Of a stretch of 64,000 nt of DNA, positions 11,199 to 19,626 are shown piece after piece. A model generated the notes under the pieces. That model had not been told where the DNA came from. It made no database searches and saw nothing but the letters and a program-made list of their open reading frames with translations. The translations under genes were made by a program, and so were the position numbers. Numbering within the stretch: position 1 is the first letter of the stretch; every line of letters starts with the position of its first letter. Source of the stretch: Streptomyces rugosispiralis (lineage in GTDB: Bacteria > Actinomycetota > Actinomycetes > Streptomycetales > Streptomycetaceae); contig NZ_JANIAA010000012.1 in assembly GCF_024505145.1 (NCBI RefSeq), positions 1-64,000 of the forward strand, written 5' to 3'.

Positions 11199-13046
11199 TC
11201 AGCCGTTCTTGATGCGGTTGGTCAGCTCGGTCACCTGGTTGTAGATGGAGCGCCGCTCGGCCATCAGCGCCCTGATCTTGCGGTCGGCGTGCATCACCGT
11301 CGTATGGTCGCGGCCGCCGAACTGCGCGCCGATCTTGGGCAGCGAGAGATCGGTCAGCTCCCGGCAGAGGTACATCGCGATCTGCCGCGCGGTGACCAGC
11401 ACCCTGCTGCGGGAGGCGCCGCACAGATCGTCGACCGTGTGCCCGAAGTAGTCGGCGGTCGCGGCCATGATCGCGGTGGCGGTGATCTCCGGGGCCGCGT
11501 CCTCGCCGCCGGGGATCAGATCCTTCAGCACGATCTCGGTGAGTCCGAGGTCCACCGGCTGCCGGTTCAGGCTCGCGAAGGCCGTCACCCTGATCAGCGC
11601 GCCCTCCAGCTCACGGATGTTGCGGGAGATCCGCGAGGCGATGAACTCCAGCACCTCCGGCGGCGCGTTCAGCTGCTCCTGCACCGCCTTCTTACGGAGG
11701 ATCGCGATGCGGGTCTCCAGCTCCGGCGGCTGCACATCGGTGATCAGGCCCCACTCGAAACGGTTGCGGAGCCGGTCCTCCAGGGTGACCAGCTGCTTGG
11801 GCGGCCGGTCGGAGGAGAGCACGATCTGCTTGTTGGCGTTGTGGAGCGTATTGAAGGTGTGGAAGAACTCCTCCTGCGTCGACTCCTTGCTCGCCAGGAA
11901 CTGGATGTCGTCGACCAGCAGGATGTCCATGTCGCGGTAGCGCTTGCGGAACGCGTCCGCCTTGCCGTCGCGGATGGAGTTGATGAACTCGTTGGTGAAC
12001 TCCTCCGAGCTCACGTAGCGCACCCGGGTGCCGGGGTAGAGGCTGCGCGCGTAGTGCCCGATGGCATGCAGCAGGTGGGTCTTGCCGAGCCCGGACTCGC
12101 CGTAGATGAACAGCGGGTTGTACGCCTTGGCCGGCGCCTCGGCGACGGCGACCGCCGCGGCGTGCGCGAAGCGGTTGGACGCGCCGATGACGAAGGTGTC
12201 GAAGAGGTACTTGGGGTTCAGCCGCGCGGTCGGCTCACCGGGGCCGGACGCGGGCGCGGGCTGAGCGGCGAGCGGCCCGGGGGCGCCGGTCTGCGAGGGC
12301 AGCACGGGCGGTCCGCCGCGGGCCCGCTCGAGCGGGTCGGGCAGATCGTGGCGCTGCTCGTACGGCGGGCGCTCGGGGCCAGGACCGGGGCCGGGGATGC
12401 CACCGGGGCCGCCCGGCCCGGGGCGCTCGGGGCCAGGGCCGCGGTAGTCGCCGCGCGGCTGCTGCTCATACGGCTGCTGGTCATAGCCAGGCTGCTGGTC
12501 GTAGCCGGAGGAGGTGTGCTGGGAGGCGTACGGGTCGCTCTCGGGGAAGCCGCCGAGCCGGGGCTGCTGCCAGCCGTAGTCGTCACGGCCCCGCGGCCAG
12601 GCGCCCGGTTCGGGGCGCGGCTGGTGATACCCGGGGTACGCGGGGCGGGCCGACGGAAGGTCGTCCGGCGCCTGGCGGCCGTAGCCGTCCCGGCCGTCGT
12701 AGCCCTGGTCGTAGGACTCGCGCTGCTCGCGCTGGGGCTGCGGGGGGACGATCGGTTCGCCGGCGGACTCGTCCACGGTGATCGCGATGCGGATCGGGCG
12801 GCCGCACTCCCGGCTCAGCGTCTCGCTGACGACGGGGGCCAGCCGGCCTTCCAGTACGCCCTTGGCGAATTCATTGGGGACGGCGAGCAGCGCGGTGTCG
12901 GCGACCAGCGCGAGGGGCTGGCACCGCTTGATCCAGTGCTCGTCCTTGGCCTCGACGCCTTGTCCGCCCTGCCCGGAGCCCTCTCCCAGCAGCCGCTCGA
13001 GCACACGTGGCCACACTGCGGCAAGATCGGCGGGTACGTCAGCCAC
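11199..13046 (-). CDS. dnaA: Chromosomal replication initiator protein DnaA
   Basis: 615 residues. Domain I (about 1-95) contacts other replication proteins. Domain II (about 100-275) is a very long Pro/Gln/Tyr/Gly-rich linker typical of Streptomyces. Domain III is AAA+ with Walker A GESGLGKT (316-323), Walker B in ILLVDDIQFL, and sensor motifs. Domain IV ends with the DNA-binding signature CRELTDLSLPKIGAQFGGRDHTT. The GTG at 13046 (MADVPADLAAVWPRV) matches known Streptomyces N-termini, although its ribosome site is weak. Two DnaA boxes upstream suggest autoregulation. Confidence 0.98.
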   Translation of the reverse strand: MADVPADLAAVWPRVLERLLGEGSGQGGQGVEAKDEHWIKRCQPLALVADTALLAVPNEFAKGVLEGRLAPVVSETLSRECGRPIRIAITVDESAGEPIVPPQPQREQRESYDQGYDGRDGYGRQAPDDLPSARPAYPGYHQPRPEPGAWPRGRDDYGWQQPRLGGFPESDPYASQHTSSGYDQQPGYDQQPYEQQPRGDYRGPGPERPGPGGPGGIPGPGPGPERPPYEQRHDLPDPLERARGGPPVLPSQTGAPGPLAAQPAPASGPGEPTARLNPKYLFDTFVIGASNRFAHAAAVAVAEAPAKAYNPLFIYGESGLGKTHLLHAIGHYARSLYPGTRVRYVSSEEFTNEFINSIRDGKADAFRKRYRDMDILLVDDIQFLASKESTQEEFFHTFNTLHNANKQIVLSSDRPPKQLVTLEDRLRNRFEWGLITDVQPPELETRIAILRKKAVQEQLNAPPEVLEFIASRISRNIRELEGALIRVTAFASLNRQPVDLGLTEIVLKDLIPGGEDAAPEITATAIMAATADYFGHTVDDLCGASRSRVLVTARQIAMYLCRELTDLSLPKIGAQFGGRDHTTVMHADRKIRALMAERRSIYNQVTELTNRIKNG

Positions 13047-13174
13047 AGGGCACGCTCTCTCACTCGCTGGGTGGGGGACGCCGACAGGTCCCACGAATGC
13101 GTGGTTCTCGGGACGGGCGTGAAGGAATCGGAGCCCAGCCACGGTAGTCAGGCCGGGGTACGCGGTTCAAGTCG

Positions 13175-13195
13175 TTGTCCACAGGGTGTGTACAA
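13175..13195. promoter_or_regulatory. Two opposed DnaA boxes in the dnaA promoter region
   Basis: A perfect TTGTCCACA at 13175-13183 and an inverted near-perfect TGTGTACAA at 13187-13195 (one difference) lie about 130-150 bases upstream of the dnaA start. Such a pair in the dnaA promoter fits DnaA autorepression, as described for Streptomyces. Confidence 0.8.
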
Positions 13196-13277
13196 ATGTG
13201 CCATGCGATGTCGCCGGGCGTTCCCTTGCCCCTAGGCTGTGGGGGGATAGCGCGCTGTCAGGGTGTCGGCCACCGGT

Positions 13278-13307
13278 TTGACCGGATGGCGTAACCGCGC
13301 GTACCGT
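13278..13307 (+). promoter_or_regulatory. Probable rpmH promoter
   Basis: TTGACC at 13278-13283 and TACCGT at 13302-13307, spaced by 18 bases, fit a HrdB (sigma-70 type) promoter firing toward rpmH. This sits in the 438-base gap between the divergent dnaA and rpmH genes. Predicted by eye only. Confidence 0.4.
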
Positions 13308-13484
13308 AACCAGGTCGAGTTGTCGATGGCTGCTGCCGCCTGCCTCCGATGGGCAAGGATTCACGGGCCGACTGATCCGTGGTCGTGAAGCGGTGCACTC
13401 GGGCGTATTGCGAGCTACTCGTGGGCGCACGGTGACAGCCAAGCGATAGACCGCCACCATCCGATTCATTTCTGGAGCCCCCGA

Positions 13485-13622
13485 GTGAGCAAGCGCACCT
13501 TCCAGCCGAACAACCGTCGTCGCGCGAAGACCCACGGCTTCCGGCTGCGGATGCGCACCCGTGCCGGCCGCGCGATCCTCGCGTCCCGCCGTGGCAAGGG
13601 TCGCGCCCGCCTGTCGGCCTGA
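13485..13622 (+). CDS. rpmH: 50S ribosomal protein L34
   Basis: 45 residues beginning MSKRTFQPNNRRRAKTHGFR and ending GRARLSA, full length for L34 and extremely Arg/Lys-rich. A GTG start is preceded by a GGAG site (TTCTGGAGCCCCCGA). It is divergent from dnaA and starts the conserved run rpmH-rnpA-yidD-yidC-jag-rsmG. Confidence 0.98.
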   Translation: MSKRTFQPNNRRRAKTHGFRLRMRTRAGRAILASRRGKGRARLSA

Positions 13623-13646
13623 GCAGCCTGACCCAAGGTCCATGAC

Positions 13647-14030
13647 GTGCTGCCTACCGAACATCGGCTGAGGCGGCGCGAGGACTTCGCGGCCGCGGTA
13701 CGCCGAGGACGCAGGGCCGGGCGCCCGCTCCTTGTCGTGCATCTTCGCAACGGCCTCACCAGCGGTGATACGGACCCGCACGCATCCGGGGAGAGTGCTC
13801 CTCCGGCGCGTGCGGGTTTCGTCGTGAGCAAGGCGATCGGCGGAGCCGTCGTCCGCAATCTGGTGAAGCGGAGACTGCGCCATCTGATGCGGGACCGCAT
13901 CGACCGATTTCCCGCAGGTAGCCTTGTGGTCGTACGGGCGCTGCCCGGTGCGGGTGAGGCGGGTCACGACCAGCTGGCCCGCGATCTCGACACGGCAGTG
14001 CAGCGGCTACTGGGAGGGGTGCCGCGATGA
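13647..14030 (+). CDS. rnpA: Ribonuclease P protein component
   Basis: 127 residues. The small basic protein subunit assists the RNase P RNA in removing tRNA 5' leaders. The family signature is visible in VSKAIGGAVVRNLVKRRLRHLMR (RNR motif with the following KRRLR), and the N-terminus LPTEHRLRRREDF is typical. GTG start at 13647, 24 bases after rpmH. Its end overlaps yidD by four bases (ATGA). An insertion of about 15 residues (TSGDTDPHASGESAPP) between strands is a small species-specific loop. Confidence 0.97.
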   Translation: MLPTEHRLRRREDFAAAVRRGRRAGRPLLVVHLRNGLTSGDTDPHASGESAPPARAGFVVSKAIGGAVVRNLVKRRLRHLMRDRIDRFPAGSLVVVRALPGAGEAGHDQLARDLDTAVQRLLGGVPR

Positions 14031-14344
14031 AGTACCCGCTGCTGTGGTTGATCAAGCTGTACCAGTGGACCATCAGCCCGATGCTGGGACCGGTCTGCAA
14101 GTACTACCCGTCGTGCTCGCACTATGGCTATACGGCCATCAACCGGCACGGCGCGGTGAAAGGAACGGCGCTGACGGCCTGGCGCATCCTGCGCTGCAAC
14201 CCATGGTCACTCGGTGGCGTCGACCACGTCCCGCCCCGGAAGCGTCCGGTGTGGCACCAGCGGCTGCGGAACCGCCTCGGCGGGCATCCGGCTGTGGAGC
14301 CTGCCGCACAGCCCGAGACCCAGCCCAAAGCCCAAGGAGCCTGA
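14027..14344 (+). CDS. yidD: Membrane protein insertion efficiency factor YidD
   Basis: 105 residues. An amphipathic inner-membrane-associated protein that aids YidC-dependent insertion. The family core is clear: YPLLWLIKLYQWTISPMLGPVCKYYPSCSHYGYTAI followed by WRILRCNPWSLGGVDHVP. The Cys residues of CKYYPSCS and RCNP are conserved. The C-terminal 30 residues are a Pro/Gln-rich tail. Start overlaps rnpA (ATGA) and the stop is three bases before yidC, indicating tight coupling. Confidence 0.96.
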   Translation: MKYPLLWLIKLYQWTISPMLGPVCKYYPSCSHYGYTAINRHGAVKGTALTAWRILRCNPWSLGGVDHVPPRKRPVWHQRLRNRLGGHPAVEPAAQPETQPKAQGA

Positions 14345-14347
14345 TTC

Positions 14348-15490
14348 GTGGACACGATCCTCGGTCCTCTTTATGACGTAGTTTCCTGGATCATCGTCCA
14401 GTTCCACTCGTTCTACAGCTTGATCTTCGATCGGGACAGTGGCTGGGCGTGGGGTCTGTCCATCGTTTCGCTGGTGGTGCTGATCCGGATCTGCCTGATC
14501 CCGCTCTTCGTGAAGCAGATCAAGTCGACGCGGAACATGCAGGCGCTCCAGCCCAAGATGAAGGCGATCCAGGAGCGCTACAAGAGCGACAAGCAGCGCC
14601 AGTCCGAAGAGATGATGAAGCTCTACAAGGAGACGGGCACCAACCCGCTCTCGAGCTGTCTGCCGATCCTCGCGCAGTCGCCGTTCTTCATCTCGCTGTA
14701 CCAGGTGCTCAACCACATCGCGAACAACAGGACGGTCGGTGTCATCGACCAGTCGCTGCTGGACAGCGCCCGTAACGCCCATATCTTCGGCGCTCCGCTG
14801 TCGGTGAAGTTCATGGACTCGGCCTCGAAGGTCGAATCCCTCGGCGCCTCGCTGACCGACGTCCGCATCGTGACGATCACCATGATCATCCTGATGTCGG
14901 CCTCGCAGTTCTTCACCCAGCGCCAGCTGATGACCAAGAACGTCGACCTCACGGTGAAGACGCCGTTCATGCAGCAGCAGAAGATGCTGATGTACGTCTT
15001 CCCGATCATGTTCGCCGTCTTCGGCATCAACTTCCCCGTCGGTGTCCTCGTCTACTGGCTGACCACCAACGTCTGGACCATGGGCCAGCAGATGTTCGTC
15101 ATCCGCCGGAACCCGACCCCGGGCAGCGTGGCCTTCAAGGCCCGCCAGGAGCGGCTGCGGGCCAGTGGCAAGCTGAAGGAGGAGCCCGCCGAGGTCGCCG
15201 CGAAGGAGGCGGCCGACGTGGCGCGTGCCAACCGTCAGCAGCCCAAGCGCCAGACCAAGGCGCAGCGCTCCACGACCGGCCACAGCCGGGCCAGCTCGCA
15301 GTCGGCCCCCGCGGCCGCCACGGAGGAGACCACCGAGGCCAAGCCCGCCGAGAAGCAGGGCCCGGGGCAGAAGAAGGGCGCGCAGGGCGGCAAGCCGGCC
15401 GGCGGCGGCTCGGCTTCCGGCTCCTCCCGTGGCGCGAAGTCCGGCCAGCGCAAGGGCCAGCAGCGCCCCAAGCACCCGTCCAAGAAGTAA
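14348..15490 (+). CDS. yidC: Membrane protein insertase YidC/Oxa1
   Basis: 380 residues. Inserts proteins into the cytoplasmic membrane with or without SecYEG. About five transmembrane segments are visible. The hydrophilic-groove arginine lies in VVLIRICLIPLF, followed by the cytoplasmic hairpin KQIKSTRNMQALQPKMKAIQERYK. The helix containing LAQSPFFISLYQVL is typical. The last 110 residues are a Lys/Ala/Gly/Gln-rich cytoplasmic tail, likely for ribosome contact. GTG start. No lipobox or signal peptide, as expected for a Gram-positive-type short YidC. Confidence 0.97.
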   Translation: MDTILGPLYDVVSWIIVQFHSFYSLIFDRDSGWAWGLSIVSLVVLIRICLIPLFVKQIKSTRNMQALQPKMKAIQERYKSDKQRQSEEMMKLYKETGTNPLSSCLPILAQSPFFISLYQVLNHIANNRTVGVIDQSLLDSARNAHIFGAPLSVKFMDSASKVESLGASLTDVRIVTITMIILMSASQFFTQRQLMTKNVDLTVKTPFMQQQKMLMYVFPIMFAVFGINFPVGVLVYWLTTNVWTMGQQMFVIRRNPTPGSVAFKARQERLRASGKLKEEPAEVAAKEAADVARANRQQPKRQTKAQRSTTGHSRASSQSAPAAATEETTEAKPAEKQGPGQKKGAQGGKPAGGGSASGSSRGAKSGQRKGQQRPKHPSKK

Positions 15491-15505
15491 CGAAGGAGTC
15501 CATCC

Positions 15506-16015
15506 GTGACGGAAGGCACCACCCCGGCAGCCGAGGGTGTCGACACCCTGTCCCGCCTTGAGCAGGAAGGGGAGATCGCGGCCGACTACCTCGAGGGGCT
15601 GCTGGACATCGCGGACCTCGACGGCGACATCGACATGGACGTCGAGGCCGATCGCGCAGCGGTGTCGATCATCAGCGACTCGACCAGCCGTGATCTGCAG
15701 AAGCTGGTCGGCCGCGATGGCGAGGTGCTGGAGGCCCTTCAGGAGCTGACCCGCCTCGCGGTGCACCGGGAGACCGGTGACCGCAGTCGGCTGATGCTCG
15801 ACATCGCCGGATACCGGGCCCGTAAGCGTGCCGAGCTGACCGAGCTGGGTACCAAGGCGGCCGAGGAGGCGAAGGGCACCGGTCAGCCGGTGAAGCTCAA
15901 GGCGATGACGCCCTTCGAGCGGAAGGTCGTGCACGACGCCGTGGCCGCCGCCGGGCTGCGCAGCGAGTCCGAGGGCGAGGAGCCCCAGCGCTGCGTGGTC
16001 GTGCTTCCGGTCTGA
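15506..16015 (+). CDS. jag: Jag/KhpB-type RNA-binding protein (KH and R3H domains)
   Basis: 169 residues. The KH domain includes SRDLQKLVGRDGEVLEALQELTRLAVH (a GRDG type of GxxG loop). The R3H domain reads MTPFERKVVHDAVAAAGLRSESEGEEPQRCVVVLP. The N-terminal 40 residues are acidic, with no full Jag-N domain. In other Gram-positives KhpB pairs with KhpA and affects cell division and small RNA binding. GTG start with GAAGGAG upstream. It follows yidC by 15 bases. Confidence 0.95.
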   Translation: MTEGTTPAAEGVDTLSRLEQEGEIAADYLEGLLDIADLDGDIDMDVEADRAAVSIISDSTSRDLQKLVGRDGEVLEALQELTRLAVHRETGDRSRLMLDIAGYRARKRAELTELGTKAAEEAKGTGQPVKLKAMTPFERKVVHDAVAAAGLRSESEGEEPQRCVVVLPV

Positions 16016-16039
16016 AGCGGTTCCGCCTCGTGATCCACA

Positions 16040-16067
16040 CGGCCCCGTCTGCACGCAGACGGGGCCG
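16040..16067 (+). terminator. Terminator after jag
   Basis: 13-bp arms CGGCCCCGTCTGC and GCAGACGGGGCCG (16040-16052 with 16055-16067), followed by AATCTTGTC. It probably ends the rpmH-jag transcript, leaving rsmG with its own promoter. Confidence 0.8.
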
Positions 16068-16126
16068 AATCTTGTCAGCCTTACATCATCGTTCAGCAGA
16101 GTGTTCGGTACGGAAGGACGGTCCCC

Positions 16127-16840
16127 GTGACGGAAGCAGCGGAGCTCCCCCCGGCGCCCCCCGAGGCAAGGGACGTATTCGGTGACCGTTTCCCGGAGGC
16201 TGTCCGCTACGGCGAGCTGCTGGCCGATGTGGGAGTGACCCGCGGGCTGATCGGCCCGCGCGAGGTGCCGCGGCTGTGGGAGCGGCATCTGCTGAACTGC
16301 GCCGTGCTCTCCGAAGTGGTGCCCGAGGGGGTCACCGTCTGCGATGTGGGGTCCGGGGCCGGGCTCCCCGGTATCCCGCTCGCCCTGACCCGTCCCGACC
16401 TCCAGATCACGCTGCTGGAGCCCTTGCTGCGCCGCACGAACTTTCTGCGGGAAGTGGTCGAGCTGCTGGGGCTGGAGCATGTGACGGTGGTGCGCGGCCG
16501 AGCCGAGGAGGTCCTCGGCAAGCTGACCCCGATGCATGTGGTGACGGCTCGGGCGGTGGCCCCGCTGGACCGGCTGGCCGGCTGGGGGGTTCCGCTGCTG
16601 CGCCCGTACGGCGAGATGCTGCTACTGAAGGGCGACACCGCCGAGGAGGAGCTGAAGCAGGCTCGGGCCGCGCTGGGCAAGCTGGGCGTGGTGGGGACCT
16701 CGGTGCTGCATGTCGGTGAGGGAGTGGTGGACCCGCCGTCCACGGTGGTGCGGGTCGAGGTCGGGGAGAGCCCCGGGGGTGTGCGCTTCGCGGCGAAGCG
16801 AGCCAAGGCGGCTCGCCGGTCACCGCGCCGTCGCCCCTGA
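16127..16840 (+). CDS. rsmG: 16S rRNA (guanine-527-N7)-methyltransferase
   Basis: 237 residues. Transfers methyl from SAM to N7 of G527 in 16S rRNA; loss gives low-level streptomycin resistance in Streptomyces. The SAM-binding motif I is VCDVGSGAGLPGIPLAL. The acidic residue of motif II lies in ITLLEPLLRRTNFL. The later motif VVTARAVAPLDRL is typical of RsmG. The C-terminus is basic (KRAKAARRSPRRRP). GTG start with GGAAGGAC upstream. Confidence 0.97.
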   Translation: MTEAAELPPAPPEARDVFGDRFPEAVRYGELLADVGVTRGLIGPREVPRLWERHLLNCAVLSEVVPEGVTVCDVGSGAGLPGIPLALTRPDLQITLLEPLLRRTNFLREVVELLGLEHVTVVRGRAEEVLGKLTPMHVVTARAVAPLDRLAGWGVPLLRPYGEMLLLKGDTAEEELKQARAALGKLGVVGTSVLHVGEGVVDPPSTVVRVEVGESPGGVRFAAKRAKAARRSPRRRP

Positions 16841-16924
16841 ATCAACGGCATTGCTCCATACAAGCTGGCAAAACTACACATACCGGAGTGTCGCGACCCA
16901 TCGACGAGGTCTCCCGTGCATCGT

Positions 16925-16938
16925 GTTTCACGTGAAAC
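16925..16938. promoter_or_regulatory. parS: parS site (perfect), upstream of parA
   Basis: GTTTCACGTGAAAC, the 14-bp ParB-binding palindrome. It lies in the 226-base rsmG-parA gap, which should also hold the parAB promoters. A DnaA-box-like TCATCCACA is at 17022-17030 in the same gap. Confidence 0.97.
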
Positions 16939-17066
16939 GTCGCTCCCTGCTGCATGGAATCATCAGTCGCGGTCGTGCGGCGGCCTTGCCCCGCGACCGC
17001 CGACCCCGAATGAACGTGGATTCATCCACAGGAGAACGGGCCTCGCTGGTTCACGACCCCAAAAGC

Positions 17067-18155
17067 ATGGCAGGCTCTGCTTATTGCGAGCCTGATGTCG
17101 AGGAGAGTGAATCCTTGCGGTCCGACGCCAACATCGCGGGGCCGATGACCGATCCGGTCCCCGGCCCCCGTACCGAATCGCCGGGGGAGGATGTTTCACG
17201 TGAAACGCCGCCTCCGATGGACGACACCCCTATCGGTCGCGCCGCTCAGCTGGCGGTCGAAGCCCTGGGCCGCGCCGGTGAGGGGTTGCCCAGGCCGGAG
17301 CAGACCCGGGTGATGGTGGTCGCCAACCAGAAGGGCGGGGTCGGGAAGACCACGACCACGGTCAATCTGGCCGCCTCGCTCGCCCTGCACGGTGGTCGCG
17401 TGCTGGTGATCGATCTCGACCCACAGGGCAATGCCTCGACGGCGCTGGGGATCGACCACCATGCCGAGGTTCCATCGATCTATGACGTGCTGGTCGACAG
17501 CAAACCGTTGTCCGATGTGGTGCAGCCGGTCCCGGACGTGGAGGGCCTCTTCTGTGCTCCGGCCACGATCGATCTCGCCGGCGCCGAGATCGAGTTGGTC
17601 TCCCTGGTGGCCAGGGAGAGCCGGCTCGAACGGGCCATCGAGGCGTATGAGCAGCCGCTGGACTACATCTTGATCGACTGCCCGCCCTCGCTGGGTCTGC
17701 TGACGGTCAATGCGCTGGTGGCCGGTGCGGAAGTGCTGATCCCGATCCAGTGCGAGTACTACGCGCTGGAGGGGCTGGGGCAGCTGCTGCGGAATGTGGA
17801 TCTGGTGCGGGGCCATCTCAACCCCAAGCTCCATGTCTCGACGATCCTTCTCACCATGTACGACGGTCGCACTCGGCTGGCCTCCCAGGTCGCCGACGAG
17901 GTGCGGAGCCACTTCGGCGGTGAGGTGCTCCGGACGAGCATTCCCCGATCGGTGCGCATCTCCGAGGCCCCCAGCTATGGGCAGACCGTCCTCACCTATG
18001 ACCCGGGGTCGAGTGGGGCGCTCTCCTATCTGGAGGCGGCCCGAGAGATCGCCCTCAGAGGTGTCGGCGTGCACTACGAAGCCCAGCACGCTCATGCCTT
18101 GCCCGAGCTCAGCCAGCACGACCAGCACAGCAGCATGCAGGAGGGGATTCAGTGA
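17067..18155 (+). CDS. parA: Chromosome partitioning ATPase ParA
   Basis: 362 residues. A Walker-type ATPase that positions ParB-parS complexes; in Streptomyces it acts in aerial hyphae during sporulation. The deviant Walker A is KGGVGKTTTT (signature Lys89, Lys94). The Walker B-like strand is YILIDCPPSLGLLT. An approximately 80-residue N-terminal extension precedes the ATPase core and contains the V-S-R-E-T peptide (43-47), encoded by a parS site. I chose the ATG at 17067 (MAGSAYCEPDVEESES) because related Streptomyces proteins start this way; an ATG at 17010 is possible. The stop overlaps the parB start. Confidence 0.96.
   Translation: MAGSAYCEPDVEESESLRSDANIAGPMTDPVPGPRTESPGEDVSRETPPPMDDTPIGRAAQLAVEALGRAGEGLPRPEQTRVMVVANQKGGVGKTTTTVNLAASLALHGGRVLVIDLDPQGNASTALGIDHHAEVPSIYDVLVDSKPLSDVVQPVPDVEGLFCAPATIDLAGAEIELVSLVARESRLERAIEAYEQPLDYILIDCPPSLGLLTVNALVAGAEVLIPIQCEYYALEGLGQLLRNVDLVRGHLNPKLHVSTILLTMYDGRTRLASQVADEVRSHFGGEVLRTSIPRSVRISEAPSYGQTVLTYDPGSSGALSYLEAAREIALRGVGVHYEAQHAHALPELSQHDQHSSMQEGIQ
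17193..17206. promoter_or_regulatory. parS: parS site (perfect), inside the parA coding region
   Basis: GTTTCACGTGAAAC read in frame as V-S-R-E-T in the N-terminal extension of ParA. Confidence 0.97.
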
Positions 18156-19300
18156 GTGAGCGACGCAGAGGACTGGGCCGTGGGCTCGGTGCCCTGATCC
18201 CTCCCGCGCCGAAGGGGGCGGACAACGCCGCGTCCTCGGCGGGGGCGGGAACGGTCACGACGACCGGGGCCACCACCTCACCGACGGCGGTCCCGGTGCT
18301 CACCCAGGAGCGCGGAGTGGCGGCGGCCAAGGTGGCCGGTCTGGCCACCCAGGCCGTTCCACAGGAAACCGAGCCGCCGGCGCCGCGAGAGCAGGAGCCC
18401 GAGGCCGCCGCCCCGGAGGCGATGCCGGAGGAGGTTGCCGGGGCCCACTTCGCCGAGCTGCCGCTGGACTTCATCACCCCCAACCCGCGGCAACCCCGCG
18501 AGGTCTTCGACGAGGACGCGCTCGCCGAACTGGTCACCTCGATCCAGGAGGTCGGTCTCCTCCAGCCCGTCGTCGTACGGCAGTTGGCGCCGGAGCGCTA
18601 TGAGCTCATCATGGGCGAGCGCCGCTGGCGGGCCTGTCGTGAGGCCGGTCTGGAGAAGATCCCCGCGATCGTCCGGGCCACCGATGACGAGAAGCTCCTC
18701 CTGGACGCGCTGCTGGAGAACCTCCACCGGGCCCAGCTGAATCCGCTGGAAGAGGCGGCGGCGTACGACCAGCTGCTGAAGGACTTCAACTGCACGCATG
18801 ACGAACTGGCCGACCGCATCGGGCGCTCGCGTCCGCAGGTCTCCAATACGCTGCGGCTGCTGAAGCTCTCCCCGTCCGTCCAGCGCAGGGTGGCCGCCGG
18901 GGTTCTCTCCGCGGGCCATGCGCGGGCGCTGCTCTCCGTGGACGACGCGGAGGAGCAGGACCGGCTGGCCCATCGCATCGTCGCTGAGGGGCTGTCGGTG
19001 CGTGCGGTGGAGGAGATCGTGACCCTGATGGGATCGCGCTCGGGCGGTACGACGAAGCCCAAGGGTCCGAGGGCGGGCGCGAGGGTGTCCCCCGCGCTCA
19101 CGGATCTGGCTTCACGCCTCTCCGATCGGTTCGAGACGCGGGTGAAGGTCGACCTCGGTCAGAAGAAGGGAAAGATCGTCGTCGAGTTCGCCTCAATAGA
19201 GGATCTCGAGCGGATCCTGGGCTCGCTGGCCCCCGGTGAGGGGCCGGTGCTGGAGCAGCCGCTCTCCTCCGAGGACGGAGCGGCGGACGAGGACGAGTGA
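18152..19300 (+). CDS. parB: Chromosome partitioning protein ParB
   Basis: 382 residues. Binds parS, spreads along DNA as a CTP-dependent clamp, and recruits SMC and ParA. The N-terminus SERRRGLGRGLGALIPP carries the ParA-stimulating basic motif. After an approximately 90-residue Ala/Pro/Glu linker come box I (PNPRQPREVFDEDALAELVTSI), the CTP-binding box II GERRWRACREAGL, and the helix-turn-helix IGRSRPQVSNTLRLLKL. The C-terminal dimerisation domain is VKVDLGQKKGKIVVEF. The GTG overlaps the parA stop (GTGA), so the two are translationally coupled. Confidence 0.98.
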   Translation: MSERRRGLGRGLGALIPPAPKGADNAASSAGAGTVTTTGATTSPTAVPVLTQERGVAAAKVAGLATQAVPQETEPPAPREQEPEAAAPEAMPEEVAGAHFAELPLDFITPNPRQPREVFDEDALAELVTSIQEVGLLQPVVVRQLAPERYELIMGERRWRACREAGLEKIPAIVRATDDEKLLLDALLENLHRAQLNPLEEAAAYDQLLKDFNCTHDELADRIGRSRPQVSNTLRLLKLSPSVQRRVAAGVLSAGHARALLSVDDAEEQDRLAHRIVAEGLSVRAVEEIVTLMGSRSGGTTKPKGPRAGARVSPALTDLASRLSDRFETRVKVDLGQKKGKIVVEFASIEDLERILGSLAPGEGPVLEQPLSSEDGAADEDE

Positions 19301-19626
19301 GGCGCTGTCCGTGCGGTCTCATACCGCATGGAAGAGCAGCGGGGGCGGGTCGCGTTCCGACATGGTCGGAACGCGACCCGCTGTTTGCCGAAGGGCGGTA
19401 TCGGTGCAATCTCGGCACGGATACGATGCGATCAGGTAGGGCGGATCCATGTGGAGGCGCCGCATGTGGAGGGCAGGGCCATGCGATCGGTGAGCCGCAC
19501 CGGACTGTTGGCCACAGGATTGGGCCTGGGAGCTGTCGGCGGTTTCGTCGGCAGTCTGCTCAGGGAGCGTAGTGCGCTGTCAGCCGCCCGGGGCGCGGCT
19601 GGCCACGGAAGTGAAGGACTGGCTTC
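19301..19626. other. Intergenic region parB to GNAT (326 bases)
   Basis: Holds the parB terminator (listed separately) and presumably the promoter of the following acetyltransferase gene. A frame beginning ATG at 19482 is open but runs well into the acetyltransferase gene and shows no family features. I see no other element. Confidence 0.5.
19346..19380 (+). terminator. parAB terminator
   Basis: 16-bp perfect stem: CGGGTCGCGTTCCGAC (19346-19361) with its complement at 19365-19380, loop ATG, followed by CTGTTTG. It lies 45 bases after the parB stop. Confidence 0.85.

Noticed and set aside
16710..17066. Extended N-terminus of ParA back to 16710
   Set aside because: It would overlap rsmG, contain a parS site and read as low-quality Arg/Ser-rich sequence; the ATG at 17067 gives the expected N-terminus.
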